A DNA stretch of 60,803 nt from Affinundibacterium flavidum (GTDB lineage: Bacteria; Pseudomonadota; Gammaproteobacteria; Burkholderiales; Burkholderiaceae_D): positions 1 to 60,803 of the forward strand of contig NZ_JACOGA010000025.1 in the NCBI RefSeq assembly GCF_014284175.1, written 5' to 3'. This document shows positions 8,568-17,998 of the stretch, in pieces; the first letter of the stretch is position 1; every line of letters begins with the position of its first letter. The position numbers and the translations under genes were made by a program. The notes beneath the pieces were generated by a model. That model was not told where the DNA came from. It worked only from the letters and a program-made list of their open reading frames with translations, and ran no database searches.

Positions 8568-10688
8568 TCACGCTAATTTAAAACGATCTTTCAATTTGCG
8601 TTCCCCTGTATTTGATCGTGATTTTGATCGTGATGTTTTCATAGGGACAAACAAGGGCGCAGTCCGCAATGCATGCCCTTCACGTACCTCCACAGTCGCC
8701 TGTTGCGCACTACTTTGATCTTCGGTCACAAAGACAGCCACCGCTTCACTTAACTTCAGCGCCTGCTGATGCATATTGTCTGCTGCAGCAGCAGCGTGCT
8801 CGACTAAGGCTGCATTTTGCTGTGTGATGTGATCGAGTTGACCTATCGTGGAATTCACCATTTGTATGCCATCACCTTGTTCTACGCTGGCATCGGTAAT
8901 CGCCTGCATATTGCGATTTAATTCTGCAATCGCATCGAGGATGTGCGTCATGGTGTTGCCGGCTTGTTGCACTTGCTGATGGCCTGCATCGACTTGTTTT
9001 ACCGAATGGCTGATTAAAGCTTTAATTTCTTTTGCGGCACTGGCGGAGCGTTGTGCCAGATTGCGTACCTCGGTTGCGACCACGGCAAATCCACGACCTT
9101 GTTCGCCTGCACGGGCGGCTTCCACCGCCGCGTTGAGTGCCAAAATATTGGTTTGAAAGGCGATGCTATCGATCACCGCGATGATGTCATTAATTTGTTT
9201 GGAAGATTGCTGAATTCCCGCCATCATGGCATTCATCTGCGCGACCGCTTCACCACCTTGTTCCGCGATATTGCTGGCCTCGATTGCCATGACATTTGCT
9301 TGTTGTGCACTCTGAATATTTTGTTTGACAGTGCCAGTTAATTCTTCCATCGAGCTCGAAGTTTCTTCTAATGAACTTGCCTGTTGCTCTGTGCGTATAG
9401 ACAAATCTGCATTGCCACTGGCAATTTCTTTGGATGAGCTGGCGATCTGTTCGGTGCTGCCGCGTATTCTTTGTACCAGGCCGATCAAAACCTGGCGCAT
9501 GCTTTCGAATTCGAGTACTAGCTGCGCCACCTCATCTTTGCCATGTGCCTCGCAGGCAATGCTTAAATTGCCATCGCTGATTCTATGCACAGCGACCGTG
9601 AGTTGCCCTAGTTCACGGGCAAAGGCCAGATAAAATCCAGTTAATAGATAAGCGGCAACGCTTATGACTAAGATGATTGCCAGCACAATCGCATTCCGGT
9701 TCCATACATGGTTGCTGAGGCGTTGTTCCAATTGCGTATGGATTAAATCTGCCAAACTGACACTGAGATCATGCCAGGCATTGATACTTTTTTGCCCCGC
9801 AGCTAAATAGTCGGTGCCGCTAGTTTGGTTGAGGGTATTGAGAATTTCGTTCCTGGTACGCTCTAAAAAGTCCAGATGATTGGCGATGACTTGTTGCTGT
9901 TGTTGCTGCAGACTTTGCAGTGCTGGATGGGCTTTTACGATAGCGTCGAGTTGCGCCTGTACTTTTGGTAAATCACGTTGGCTCAATAGCACGTTCGCAT
10001 TGATTAAAACATCTTCGTTCGCTTCTAATAAGCCAGTATCAATATAGGGCGCGCCACGTGCTGCAGTATCGGCTAAGACACTGCTGAGTTCAGGTAAGTA
10101 TTTCGCATACAGAGCGATTAAATAATAGGTATCGACCTGAGGATCGAGGCTGAGATTACTTTGGTCGGCGATCTTGCTGGCTAGTGATTTTAATTGTGCT
10201 AATACGGCATTATGTGCGGCGTAGCTTTCTTTGGCCTTGCTTGAGGAGTTGCTTGTATCAAGCGCTTGTTGCAACGCAGTCCAGCCACTTTGCGTGTTGT
10301 TGATGAGTTCTAAGAGTGGCTTAGTGGATGCATCGGCCTGCGTGAGTTCTGAATACGGCTGTTGTAGTGACACCAAGCGCTGGTAGCTTTGATCTATCTC
10401 TCGCATGACTTCTTGTGCAGCTTGTTTGGCATTTGCATTGCCCGCTAACGCAAGGTGTCGTAAGGCTTGATGCTGCTGGGTCTGGCGGCTTAACTCTTGT
10501 ACGATACGCAGATTTTGCAGGCCGCTCTGTTCTAGTTTAGTCAGGCTAATTGCCTTATTTAATTCATGCACGAATAAACCAGAAACGATCAATGCTGGCA
10601 GTGCAAACAGACAAGCCACGATCAAAAATTTGGGCAGCAGACGCAGTCGCCGCATCAGCACAATTGCCGGGGAAAAGAAAAATTGCAT
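8568..10688 (-). CDS. Methyl-accepting chemotaxis protein
   Basis: This 706-residue transmembrane chemoreceptor has a first membrane segment at about 20-40, a helical periplasmic sensor domain to about 330, and a second membrane segment (about 331-355). A HAMP domain follows, then the cytoplasmic signalling domain with the conserved hairpin tip around EAARAGEQGRGFAVVATEVR. A roughly 50-residue basic tail with an RSKSRSN stretch follows the signalling domain, without a recognisable CheR-binding pentapeptide. Such receptors relay ligand binding to CheA/CheW and flagellar or pilus motility. The ligand cannot be inferred. It is transcribed alone. Confidence 0.94.
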   Translation of the reverse strand: MQFFFSPAIVLMRRLRLLPKFLIVACLFALPALIVSGLFVHELNKAISLTKLEQSGLQNLRIVQELSRQTQQHQALRHLALAGNANAKQAAQEVMREIDQSYQRLVSLQQPYSELTQADASTKPLLELINNTQSGWTALQQALDTSNSSSKAKESYAAHNAVLAQLKSLASKIADQSNLSLDPQVDTYYLIALYAKYLPELSSVLADTAARGAPYIDTGLLEANEDVLINANVLLSQRDLPKVQAQLDAIVKAHPALQSLQQQQQQVIANHLDFLERTRNEILNTLNQTSGTDYLAAGQKSINAWHDLSVSLADLIHTQLEQRLSNHVWNRNAIVLAIILVISVAAYLLTGFYLAFARELGQLTVAVHRISDGNLSIACEAHGKDEVAQLVLEFESMRQVLIGLVQRIRGSTEQIASSSKEIASGNADLSIRTEQQASSLEETSSSMEELTGTVKQNIQSAQQANVMAIEASNIAEQGGEAVAQMNAMMAGIQQSSKQINDIIAVIDSIAFQTNILALNAAVEAARAGEQGRGFAVVATEVRNLAQRSASAAKEIKALISHSVKQVDAGHQQVQQAGNTMTHILDAIAELNRNMQAITDASVEQGDGIQMVNSTIGQLDHITQQNAALVEHAAAAADNMHQQALKLSEAVAVFVTEDQSSAQQATVEVREGHALRTAPLFVPMKTSRSKSRSNTGERKLKDRFKLA

Positions 10689-10789
10689 ACAAACTCCGCA
10701 AATAAAGTTGGCGGTGGGAAATAAAAACAGCTTCCCAATGTAGGCAAATTTTGTGACCTAGCGATGACAGCGAGGGAGTGAAAAAGGGC

Positions 10790-11272
10790 TTATTCCAGAC
10801 TGCAACCGATAATCGTCGCTCCCATCAAATCAGCTTGCAAATGCAGGGTTTGCAATAGCTTTTGACGGCTGAGCGGATCGTCAGGTAGTGCCAACTTCAA
10901 ATGTAAATACGGATAATGCGCGTTGCTAGCAGTATTTAGCATTGTGCGATCATTATTGAGTGCTTGTATTTTAGCTGGTACGGTGTTGGCTTCCGGTACG
11001 GTTTCTAATAAGCCTTGATGCTGCATTTCAGCGATGACTGCAGCGAACGAGATGGTAATGCAATCATGCGGTTCTAACCACCGCTTCGCACCATTCGTGA
11101 TGCTCACAATTCCACCAGTCAGTTCGACTGCAGAATCTGAAATTTTTTCATAGTGAAAAGCCTCCCAATCCGCCAGACCACGCTGTCGTTTGGCGATCTC
11201 CGCCATGATCTGTGCAACCTGTCCACCATGCGCCACCATGCCAACCGGCAGCATTTCTGAAAAATCGATCAT
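10790..11272 (-). CDS. Protein of unknown function
   Basis: I do not recognise this 160-residue protein. It has no signal peptide or membrane segment. It begins MIDFSEMLPVGMVAHGG and has mixed alpha/beta character with a CITISFAAVIAEM stretch, so it is probably soluble and cytoplasmic. The ATG at 11272 has GGAG nine bases upstream. An in-frame GTG at 11314 would add 14 residues but has no binding site. It lies about 100 bases upstream of the chemotaxis gene on the same strand, so co-transcription is possible. Confidence 0.6.
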   Translation of the reverse strand: MIDFSEMLPVGMVAHGGQVAQIMAEIAKRQRGLADWEAFHYEKISDSAVELTGGIVSITNGAKRWLEPHDCITISFAAVIAEMQHQGLLETVPEANTVPAKIQALNNDRTMLNTASNAHYPYLHLKLALPDDPLSRQKLLQTLHLQADLMGATIIGCSLE

Positions 11273-11516
11273 TGCGTCTATCTCCATGAGTTGAGTGCTG
11301 GCGATTTTCTTCACGTCAATAAATGCGCACTATGTGCTTAAAAAATGCGCAAAATGCCTCGTGATTCACCAGTTTATGCGCAAATTTTAAGTGCAATTAC
11401 AAAATCACAGGTAAAATTCGCCAGCATAAATTTTTGTTTTAATAATTGCTGTATCCCAAACACCAGCGGCTAGCGTCGCTTTATTACAATATAGAAAATC
11501 ATAAAGGAAGACCAAG

Positions 11517-12428
11517 ATGTTGATTAAATCTCGTTTCATGATCGGTAGTGCTGTAGCAGTATTAGCTTTATCAGCTTGTACAAAAAGTGCAGACAAACCA
11601 GCAGAAGGCGCAGCCAGTGTGATCGCTGCCACAGTGAATGGCAAGCCTATCAGCACAAAACAAGTAGACATGATCATGAAGCAGCAAGCTGCTCAAGGTA
11701 TGCCAGACAATCCAGAAATGCGCAAAATGATCATCGACAATTTAGCGATGGCATCTTTGGTAGCACAAGAAGCGACAAAAAAAGGTTTGGACAAATCGGG
11801 TGAGATTGCAGAGCAACTCGAAATGATGAAAACCAATGTATTGGCACAAGGTTTCGTAGATGATTATATGAAAAACACGCCAGTCACTGACGCAGATTAC
11901 AAAGCTGAATACGAAAAAATCAAAGCCGCAACAACAGGCAATGAATTCTCAGCGCGCCACATCTTGGTAGAAAAAGAAGACGAAGCAAAAGCGATCATCG
12001 CAAAATTGAAAAAAGACGTTAAAGTATTCGCAGCTTTAGCGAAAGCACAATCCAAAGATCCAGGCTCGAAAGACAAGGGCGGTGAATTGGGTTGGTTTGA
12101 TCCACGCGGTATGGTGCCAGAATTCGGTAACGCAGTAGCGAAACTGGAAAAAGGCAAATTCACTGAAGAGCCAGTCAAATCACAATACGGTTACCACGTA
12201 ATTATTTTGGACGACAGCCGTGCAAAAGAAGCACCAAGTTTAGACCAAGTAAAACCACGTTTGACACAACAAATTCAACAACAAAACCTGAAAAAATTCT
12301 TGGATGGTTTGAAAGAAAAAGCGAAGATTGAAATCGTCGGCGAAAAAGCAGCATCTGCTTCTGCATCAGCTATGGCAGTCGCACCAGCATCTGCACCAGC
12401 CGCAGCAGCACCAGCAGCTAGCAAGTAA
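11517..12428 (+). CDS. Lipoprotein parvulin-type peptidyl-prolyl isomerase
   Basis: This 303-residue foldase has a lipoprotein signal with lipobox LSAC (Cys21), an SurA/PrsA-like N-terminal helical region, and a parvulin domain (about 140-235) with ARHILVE, GGELGWFDPRGMVPEF and GYHVIILDD. It ends in an Ala/Ser/Pro-rich tail. It should be anchored to the outer or inner membrane facing the periplasm and assist folding of exported proteins. The ATG at 11517 has AAGGAAG six bases upstream. A terminator follows at 12449. Confidence 0.92.
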   Translation: MLIKSRFMIGSAVAVLALSACTKSADKPAEGAASVIAATVNGKPISTKQVDMIMKQQAAQGMPDNPEMRKMIIDNLAMASLVAQEATKKGLDKSGEIAEQLEMMKTNVLAQGFVDDYMKNTPVTDADYKAEYEKIKAATTGNEFSARHILVEKEDEAKAIIAKLKKDVKVFAALAKAQSKDPGSKDKGGELGWFDPRGMVPEFGNAVAKLEKGKFTEEPVKSQYGYHVIILDDSRAKEAPSLDQVKPRLTQQIQQQNLKKFLDGLKEKAKIEIVGEKAASASASAMAVAPASAPAAAAPAASK

Positions 12429-12448
12429 TTCGGTAATTTTTACCGCAC

Positions 12449-12477
12449 AAAAAAACCGCCTTCGTGGCGGTTTTTTT
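12449..12477 (+). terminator. Rho-independent terminator
   Basis: The stem AAAACCGCC / GGCGGTTTT with loop TTCGT is followed by a seven-T tract, 20 bases after the isomerase stop. Confidence 0.93.
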
Positions 12478-12644
12478 ATGCCCAATGTCGGTGATCAAAT
12501 TGAAATCTCATCATTGTTATTTCGATGTAGGTAAGTATGAATCCCTTCAGGCAGTACAAAAACGGAGTATTTTTCGCTACTGACTTTTTTTGATCTCTAG
12601 GTTAGCCTAGTTTTGTTTGTAAATTCAGCATTGTTTTCTACTTG

Positions 12645-12770
12645 AGGACTTAGGCAAAACAGACGCTAGCGTCGTTGCTGTTGCCTTGTCCCCTGTCTTC
12701 GCTGGGGCAGGCCAAGCAATTGTACTGTCTTCGGCGGCACGTCTAGCTAGCGCAATTTTGCGTAAGTCCT
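12645..12770. mobile_element. Short inverted-repeat (MITE-like) element
   Basis: A roughly 126-bp stretch has imperfect terminal inverted repeats: AGGACTTAGGCAAAAC at the left, and at the right the complement of AGGACTTACGCAAAAT. Both continue inward into GCTAGC-containing arms. The interior has no coding capacity. The ends resemble those of IS5-superfamily elements (from memory; unchecked). No clear target duplication was found, so the exact boundaries are uncertain. Confidence 0.5.
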
Positions 12771-12834
12771 TACTTCAATTGTGATTCCAAACCCAGACTA
12801 AGAAGATTGGGATTTTTTATGGCACAAACATATT

Positions 12835-12950
12835 ATTTCGGAATTTAAGAAATTAATTAGTTTTTACTCAATTTGATGTAAGATATTCGGAATATCAGAA
12901 ATTTTTATATTTTGAGCTTCTCTTAGTTAAAATTTCTTAAATTCCGAAAT
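12835..12950. promoter_or_regulatory. Operator cluster upstream of hipBA
   Basis: ATTTCGGAATTTAAGAAATT at 12835-12854 has its perfect 20-base reverse complement at 12931-12950, which ends directly before the hipB ribosome binding site. Between them lies a perfect palindrome GATATTC-G-GAATATC (12882-12896). HipB-type antitoxins bind inverted repeats upstream of their own operon, so these are likely autoregulatory sites that could also support DNA looping (inference). Confidence 0.7.
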
Positions 12951-12960
12951 GGAGGTCGTT

Positions 12961-13302
12961 GTGAAAACTCTTCACCCCTTAGCCTTGGATACTGAAAACT
13001 CCTCGGTCAAAATGATCAACGAGATGCTAGATGTCGGGCAGTTGGTGCGATCAAAACGACGTCAACAAAAATTACGTATTGATGACGCCGCAGCATTGAC
13101 CGATGTCTCAGTTGATCTTTTTTCTCGACTCGAAAATGGCAAAGGTGCGGTGCGATTAGACAAGCTATTGCAAGTACTTGATGCGATGGGGCTTTGTATG
13201 ATTGTTGCCTCGAAAAAGTCTGACTTAGTCAGTACGATTTTGAGAGCGAATGCCATCGCTCAAGAAGTTCATGCTTTGAGTGAACAAGAGGCTAGTTCAT
13301 GA
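12961..13302 (+). CDS. hipB: HipB-like XRE-family antitoxin
   Basis: This 113-residue helix-turn-helix protein has a Cro/CI-type domain at about 30-90 (GQLVRSKRRQQKLRIDDAA, then DLFSRLENGKGAVRLDKLL). By family it represses its own operon and neutralises the HipA kinase. The GTG at 12961 is preceded by GGAGG with five-base spacing; an upstream ATG at 12949 overlaps the operator and has no binding site. Its stop overlaps the hipA start by four bases (ATGA), typical of a translationally coupled toxin-antitoxin pair. Confidence 0.85.
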   Translation: MKTLHPLALDTENSSVKMINEMLDVGQLVRSKRRQQKLRIDDAAALTDVSVDLFSRLENGKGAVRLDKLLQVLDAMGLCMIVASKKSDLVSTILRANAIAQEVHALSEQEASS

Positions 13303-14657
13303 AACATTTTCTTTACCTGTTCGCACTAGATCAAAAAGTAGCGACCATTGCTTATCAAGCGAAGCAAGACCTTTGGTCCTTGGAGTACGATGCCAACTGG
13401 GTCACGTCGCCAAATGCTTTTCCACTTTCTCCGACTTTGCCACTGTTTTCGGTAAATAATATTGATACCTCAGGCACGATTAAACGCTTTGTCGAAAATT
13501 TGTTGCCAGAGGGGCGTGCCCTCGATATTTCCGCATCAACGTATGGCGTCACCAAAAATAATGTATTCGCTCTTATTCAACAACTCGGCGTGGAAACGGC
13601 GGGAGCATTTCGATTCTGTATCGATAGCCCTGCTTTAACAGCAGAGAAGCAAGATAAGTCAGATAAGCCGAAGCGTGAAATTACTATCGAAGAACTTGAG
13701 AATCGTTTGTGCCAACGAGATCAAATTCCATTTGTTGTGTGGGACAAAAAAGTCAGAATGTCTATCGCAGGTTACCAAGATAAACTGACCGTCTTGCTTC
13801 ATCAAGACAATGGCATATCTCGACTATTTTTGGCCGCACCGCCATTGGCATCGACGCACATTTTGAAGCCCGAACCAATGGGGAGAAATATGCCACATTT
13901 GGTGGCGAACGAGTACTACTGCATGACGCTGGCAAAAAGAATGGGATTCCCTGTGGCAGAGGTCGGTATCCTTCGTGTACCTCGCCCGATATTATTGGTC
14001 AAACGGTTTGATCGCGAGTTAATTGAGACGTCAACGGGGCTAGCGGTGAATCGCTTGCATATGGTTGACGCATGTCAGGCATCGGATCTGCCTGTCAGTT
14101 TTAAGTATGAGAGAAATTTAGGAAGTAACGAACAAGTGCTACATATTCGAGACGGAATGAGTTTTGAAAAACTGTTTGCTTGCGTCGATCAAACGATCAA
14201 TAAAGCATCGGCCAAACTCAGCTTATTGCGATGGGCGCTGTTTCAATTTCTGATTGGGAATTGTGATGCGCATGGGAAGAACTTTTCGTTCTTTGTCGAA
14301 AGGGATGGCTTAGTGCCAGCACCTTGGTACGACCTAATCAGCGTGGTGCAATACCCCGAAATTTCGCATGAGTTGGCGATGGCATTTGGTGATGTGTTTG
14401 AATTAGACGAGGCCAAGGGATTTGCATTTGCCGATTTTGCGCAACGCTGTTCTATTCCGCGTACGCTGTTGCATAGAGAGGCAGTTAAAGTGGCGAATAG
14501 TGCGATAAAACACGCCGAAGCAGTGGCATCGGATGACGAATTTGCAGAAGAAGAGAAAGCGTTTATCCGCAAGCTAAGTGCGTTTGTGATTCAACAATCT
14601 GAACTCCTCAAAATTTACACTAAAGAAGCTTTGAAGATAGATTCCGATTTTCTTTAA
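13299..14657 (+). CDS. hipA: HipA-family serine/threonine kinase toxin
   Basis: This 452-residue HipA-type kinase is of full family length. The N-terminal HipA domain covers about 1-110. The kinase fold follows, with the autophosphorylation loop serine in MSIAGYQDK (S155), the catalytic loop GNCDAHGKNFS (D323, N328) and the metal-binding APWYD (D345). Family members phosphorylate a tRNA synthetase (GltX for E. coli HipA) and cause growth arrest or persistence; the target here is unknown. All catalytic residues appear intact. It is coupled to hipB and lies beside the CRISPR-Cas locus. It might act as an independent stability or defence module (inference). Confidence 0.9.
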   Translation: MKHFLYLFALDQKVATIAYQAKQDLWSLEYDANWVTSPNAFPLSPTLPLFSVNNIDTSGTIKRFVENLLPEGRALDISASTYGVTKNNVFALIQQLGVETAGAFRFCIDSPALTAEKQDKSDKPKREITIEELENRLCQRDQIPFVVWDKKVRMSIAGYQDKLTVLLHQDNGISRLFLAAPPLASTHILKPEPMGRNMPHLVANEYYCMTLAKRMGFPVAEVGILRVPRPILLVKRFDRELIETSTGLAVNRLHMVDACQASDLPVSFKYERNLGSNEQVLHIRDGMSFEKLFACVDQTINKASAKLSLLRWALFQFLIGNCDAHGKNFSFFVERDGLVPAPWYDLISVVQYPEISHELAMAFGDVFELDEAKGFAFADFAQRCSIPRTLLHREAVKVANSAIKHAEAVASDDEFAEEEKAFIRKLSAFVIQQSELLKIYTKEALKIDSDFL

Positions 14658-14684
14658 AACTTAACTTATTTTTTAGTTCGCCGT

Positions 14685-15569
14685 TTATTTCTTAAACAAA
14701 TGCGGCAAAACTTCCTGCCGATTGGCGATCACGATCTGCTGTGCCAGCGGATCGGCATCCAATTTATCCGCATCAAGATTAAATGCCTGTAACACGTAAC
14801 TAACCAAAGGTGCTCGTGTGTTGACATGTAAACAGCGGTCCGTCATCCCAAAATCATGCGCAAGAATATCTTGTTGAGTTTCATTCAAACGACTATCCGG
14901 AGTGATTTGTATCGTCACCTCCGTATTCCAAGGTACATCGTCAGCAGCAGTAAAGTTACTTTCCTCCAGTAGCTCTGGCACTCCCCGAAAACGACTCAAT
15001 ACAAAATCGCGATATTCACGGTGCTTTTCACAATACGCCCGCACATGCCAACGCAACGGCGTGCAGACCAAAGTATGCGGCACAAGAATTCTGCCTTCTT
15101 CTGTACCTGAGGTCATGGATATGTAGCTTAACTCAACACGTCTATGCCCCCGCGCAGCCTGTACCAAGGTACGCAAAATCAAAGGATCAATCTGCCGTAA
15201 CGGCACCTGCAAAATTTCGGTATGCGCAAATCCTAAATCCAATCCAGTAAAAGTATGCGCGATATCTTTGTTGCGGCTAAGGATATGCAAATATTCATCA
15301 GCGATACCTGTCGTTAATACAGGCACAAAATTTGCTGACGGTGTATAGCCCTTAAGCGACTTATCGTAGATCAGATTATCAGGTGCAATCGACGACATAT
15401 AAAAATGAATATCCTTACTCGCCTGCTGTCTGCCAATCTTAAAACTATTCGTCAAATGATTGGTCGTCAAACGTCCCTCCCACTGCGCCACAATTTCAAT
15501 CAAACGATAGCGCATCAACAAATCCCAACTGAAAGGTAAGCAATCCGGTAAACGATCCTGCGAAATCAT
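14685..15569 (-). CDS. WYL-domain transcriptional regulator divergent from cas3
   Basis: This 294-residue protein has an N-terminal winged helix (about 15-80), a WYL ligand-binding domain around 150-205 (ILVPHTLVCTPLRWHVRAYC, then YRDFVLSRFRG) and a C-terminal WCX-type region. This layout and length match the CapW/BrxR group of phage-defence repressors, which bind inverted repeats next to defence operons and sense a nucleic-acid or nucleotide ligand. It is transcribed away from cas3 across a 150-base gap, so it probably controls the cas operon (inference). It converges with hipA, 27 bases apart. Confidence 0.85.
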   Translation of the reverse strand: MISQDRLPDCLPFSWDLLMRYRLIEIVAQWEGRLTTNHLTNSFKIGRQQASKDIHFYMSSIAPDNLIYDKSLKGYTPSANFVPVLTTGIADEYLHILSRNKDIAHTFTGLDLGFAHTEILQVPLRQIDPLILRTLVQAARGHRRVELSYISMTSGTEEGRILVPHTLVCTPLRWHVRAYCEKHREYRDFVLSRFRGVPELLEESNFTAADDVPWNTEVTIQITPDSRLNETQQDILAHDFGMTDRCLHVNTRAPLVSYVLQAFNLDADKLDADPLAQQIVIANRQEVLPHLFKK

Positions 15570-15719
15570 ACGAACTCCTTAAATCTTCTCGAAAGATGTG
15601 CTTGAAAAGTGGTCATGTGTTTGTAATCAGTATAGGTGAGTGTGCAATATACCCTTATTATCCAATCCAAGAAATGATTTACATCAGCTATTGAAAATGA
15701 CTAACAACGGATTCCGAAG
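15570..15719. promoter_or_regulatory. Divergent control region between WYL gene and cas3
   Basis: The 150-base gap must hold promoters for both directions. Two imperfect operator candidates are visible: ATCTT-CTCGA-AAGAT at about 15583-15597, close to the WYL start, and GTATA...TATAC at 15630-15652. Neither is long enough to be certain. No clear -35/-10 pair stands out. Confidence 0.4.
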
Positions 15720-17987
15720 ATGCCACAACTAACACCAATCGCTCATGCTGCAAAAGACCCAGCAGGTAACTGGAGAGAGCCACATTTATTAGAAGAGCAT
15801 TTGTTAGAAGTCGCAAAATTGACGCAGCAGTTCGCTTCGACTTTTAATAGTGGTGAATGGGCATATCTCAGTGGACTATGGCATGACTTGGGAAAATATC
15901 GCCCCCGTTTCCAACACTACATTCGCAAGGTTAGTGGGTTTGAAGAGAATGCGCATATTACCGACGATACTGGTAAAGCGCCGCATTCAACCGCTGGAGC
16001 AATCCATGCCTGTAATTTATTTGGAATGGAAGGGCGCGTTCTTGCATATCTTATCGCAGGGCATCATGCAGGTCTCTATGATTGGGACTCGGAGAATTCA
16101 AATCTTAGTTATCGTCTAGGTCAATCAGATGGCCTTTCTGAATACGAAGAAGCAAAAACAGCACAACCGCCGGCAGAGATATTGGCAGTTGATGCGATTA
16201 AACCGGATTTAAGACAAATCCCCGGTGGCAAAAATGGGTTCGCCTTGTGGGTGAGAATGCTTTTCTCATGTCTCATTGATGCAGATCGTTTGGATACTGA
16301 AGCCTATATGGACGAAGAAAAAGCACTGGAACGCCATAATTGGCCAACTATCCAAACCCTTCATGAACAATTTACTTCCTTCATTGATGAGAAAACGAGT
16401 CAAGCTCTGCCAACTAATGTTAATAAAATCAGAGCAAGTGTTCTTAATGACTGCAAAACTAAGGCGGTTGATATACCTGGGCTTTTCTCATTAACTGTGC
16501 CGACAGGCGGTGGAAAGACCTTATCGAGTTTAGCTTTTGCGTTAACCCATGCAAGACATCATGAAAAACGTCGGATTATTTATGTTATTCCCTACACCAG
16601 CATCATTGAACAAACCGTCGATATTTTTCGTTCAATCTTTGGTGATGCAGTTGTTGAACACCATAGCAATGCAGAAGCTGACCCCAATAAAGACAACGCT
16701 AAAAGCCATCTCGCCACAGAGAATTGGGATGCACCGATTATTGTCACGACTAACGTACAGTTTTTTGAATCCTTATTCGCGGCTAAGACTTCTCGTTGCC
16801 GTAAATTACACAACATTGTGAACTCGGTCGTTGTTTTGGATGAAGCACAACTTCTGCCGCCAGAGTTTCTACAGCCAATTTTAGATGTTCTTAATTTACT
16901 GACGGAGCATTACGGCGTCACAGTTGTCCTTTCCACTGCCACACAACCGGCTTTTTCAACCAAGAATTATTTCGATGCACAAAATAATATTCGTGGACTC
17001 AATAATGTACGCGAAATTATTTCTGATCCAGATTATTTATACGAAGCTTTAAATCGTGTTGATGTAGAACTCCCTAAAGATTGGAATCAAGGGAGATCGT
17101 TTGATGAACTATCGCAAGAGATCGCACAACATCAATCGGTTTTAGCCATTGTTAGTAAAAGAAAAGACGCGCGAGAACTTTGGGAAAGGATGCCGCCAGA
17201 GACCCTACATTTATCGGCACTCATGTGTGGTCAGCACCGATCAAATGTAATACAACAAATAAAAGAACAATTGAGAAATGGCATAGCAACACGTGTCATT
17301 AGTACGCAATTGGTGGAAGCTGGTGTTGATGTCGATTTTCCAGTTGTTTATCGCGCTATCGCAGGATTAGATTCCATCGCACAGGCTGCTGGTCGTTGCA
17401 ACCGAGAAGGCAAACTCGATAAAGGAAAAGTCATCGTTTTTGTAGCACCTCAGCCGTCACCTGTTGGTCTATTGCGCAAAGCAGAAGATGCATGTCGAAG
17501 TATTTTATATGATCAATCGGAGCCCCCACTTGCTCGTTCACGCTTTGCCAGTTATTTTGAAAAACTTTATTACGCCTGCGATCTGGATGCGAATAGAATC
17601 AATAAGCTATTGGAAGTTGACGGTAAAACATTGGCGGTCAATTTTAGAACGGCAGCAGAAAAATTTAAATTAATTGCCGACGAAAATACTGCTGCCGTCA
17701 TTGTTCGCTACTACGATAAAACTGACCAAAATGACGGTGAGAGCTCAGACATTGAAAAATGGATTAATACATTGAAAAAAGATGGTCCCGACCGTTGGAT
17801 CATGCGCAAGCTTCAACGCTACACGGTCAGCATTTCAAAAAAAGACGCAGAACGACTATTCGCACAAGGCGATATTGAAGAACTATTTCCAGGTCTTTAC
17901 GGGCAAGTAAGTGACCTGCTGTACCACGATCAATTAGGCTTGGTCACCGAAGGCCTTTTACCAACTACACCCGCACTCATCGCTTGA
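15720..17987 (+). CDS. cas3: CRISPR-associated helicase/nuclease Cas3 (type I-C)
   Basis: This 755-residue Cas3 fuses an N-terminal HD nuclease to a superfamily 2 helicase. The HD motif is WHDLGKY (H55-D56), with a downstream AGHHAG motif. The helicase has Walker A PTGGGKT (about 261), a DEAQ box (about 374), the STATQP motif and a C-terminal arginine-finger region near AAGRCNREGK. Cas3 is recruited by Cascade after R-loop formation and unwinds and degrades target DNA. It is the first gene of the cas operon. Its TGA overlaps the upstream possible TTG start of cas5c. Confidence 0.96.
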   Translation: MPQLTPIAHAAKDPAGNWREPHLLEEHLLEVAKLTQQFASTFNSGEWAYLSGLWHDLGKYRPRFQHYIRKVSGFEENAHITDDTGKAPHSTAGAIHACNLFGMEGRVLAYLIAGHHAGLYDWDSENSNLSYRLGQSDGLSEYEEAKTAQPPAEILAVDAIKPDLRQIPGGKNGFALWVRMLFSCLIDADRLDTEAYMDEEKALERHNWPTIQTLHEQFTSFIDEKTSQALPTNVNKIRASVLNDCKTKAVDIPGLFSLTVPTGGGKTLSSLAFALTHARHHEKRRIIYVIPYTSIIEQTVDIFRSIFGDAVVEHHSNAEADPNKDNAKSHLATENWDAPIIVTTNVQFFESLFAAKTSRCRKLHNIVNSVVVLDEAQLLPPEFLQPILDVLNLLTEHYGVTVVLSTATQPAFSTKNYFDAQNNIRGLNNVREIISDPDYLYEALNRVDVELPKDWNQGRSFDELSQEIAQHQSVLAIVSKRKDARELWERMPPETLHLSALMCGQHRSNVIQQIKEQLRNGIATRVISTQLVEAGVDVDFPVVYRAIAGLDSIAQAAGRCNREGKLDKGKVIVFVAPQPSPVGLLRKAEDACRSILYDQSEPPLARSRFASYFEKLYYACDLDANRINKLLEVDGKTLAVNFRTAAEKFKLIADENTAAVIVRYYDKTDQNDGESSDIEKWINTLKKDGPDRWIMRKLQRYTVSISKKDAERLFAQGDIEELFPGLYGQVSDLLYHDQLGLVTEGLLPTTPALIA

Positions 17988-17998
17988 AAGGAAATATC

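Noticed and set aside
15620..15652. A sigma-70 promoter for cas3 using TTGTAA and AATATA.
   Set aside because: The spacing (about 19 bases) and match are poor, so it is not listed as a promoter.
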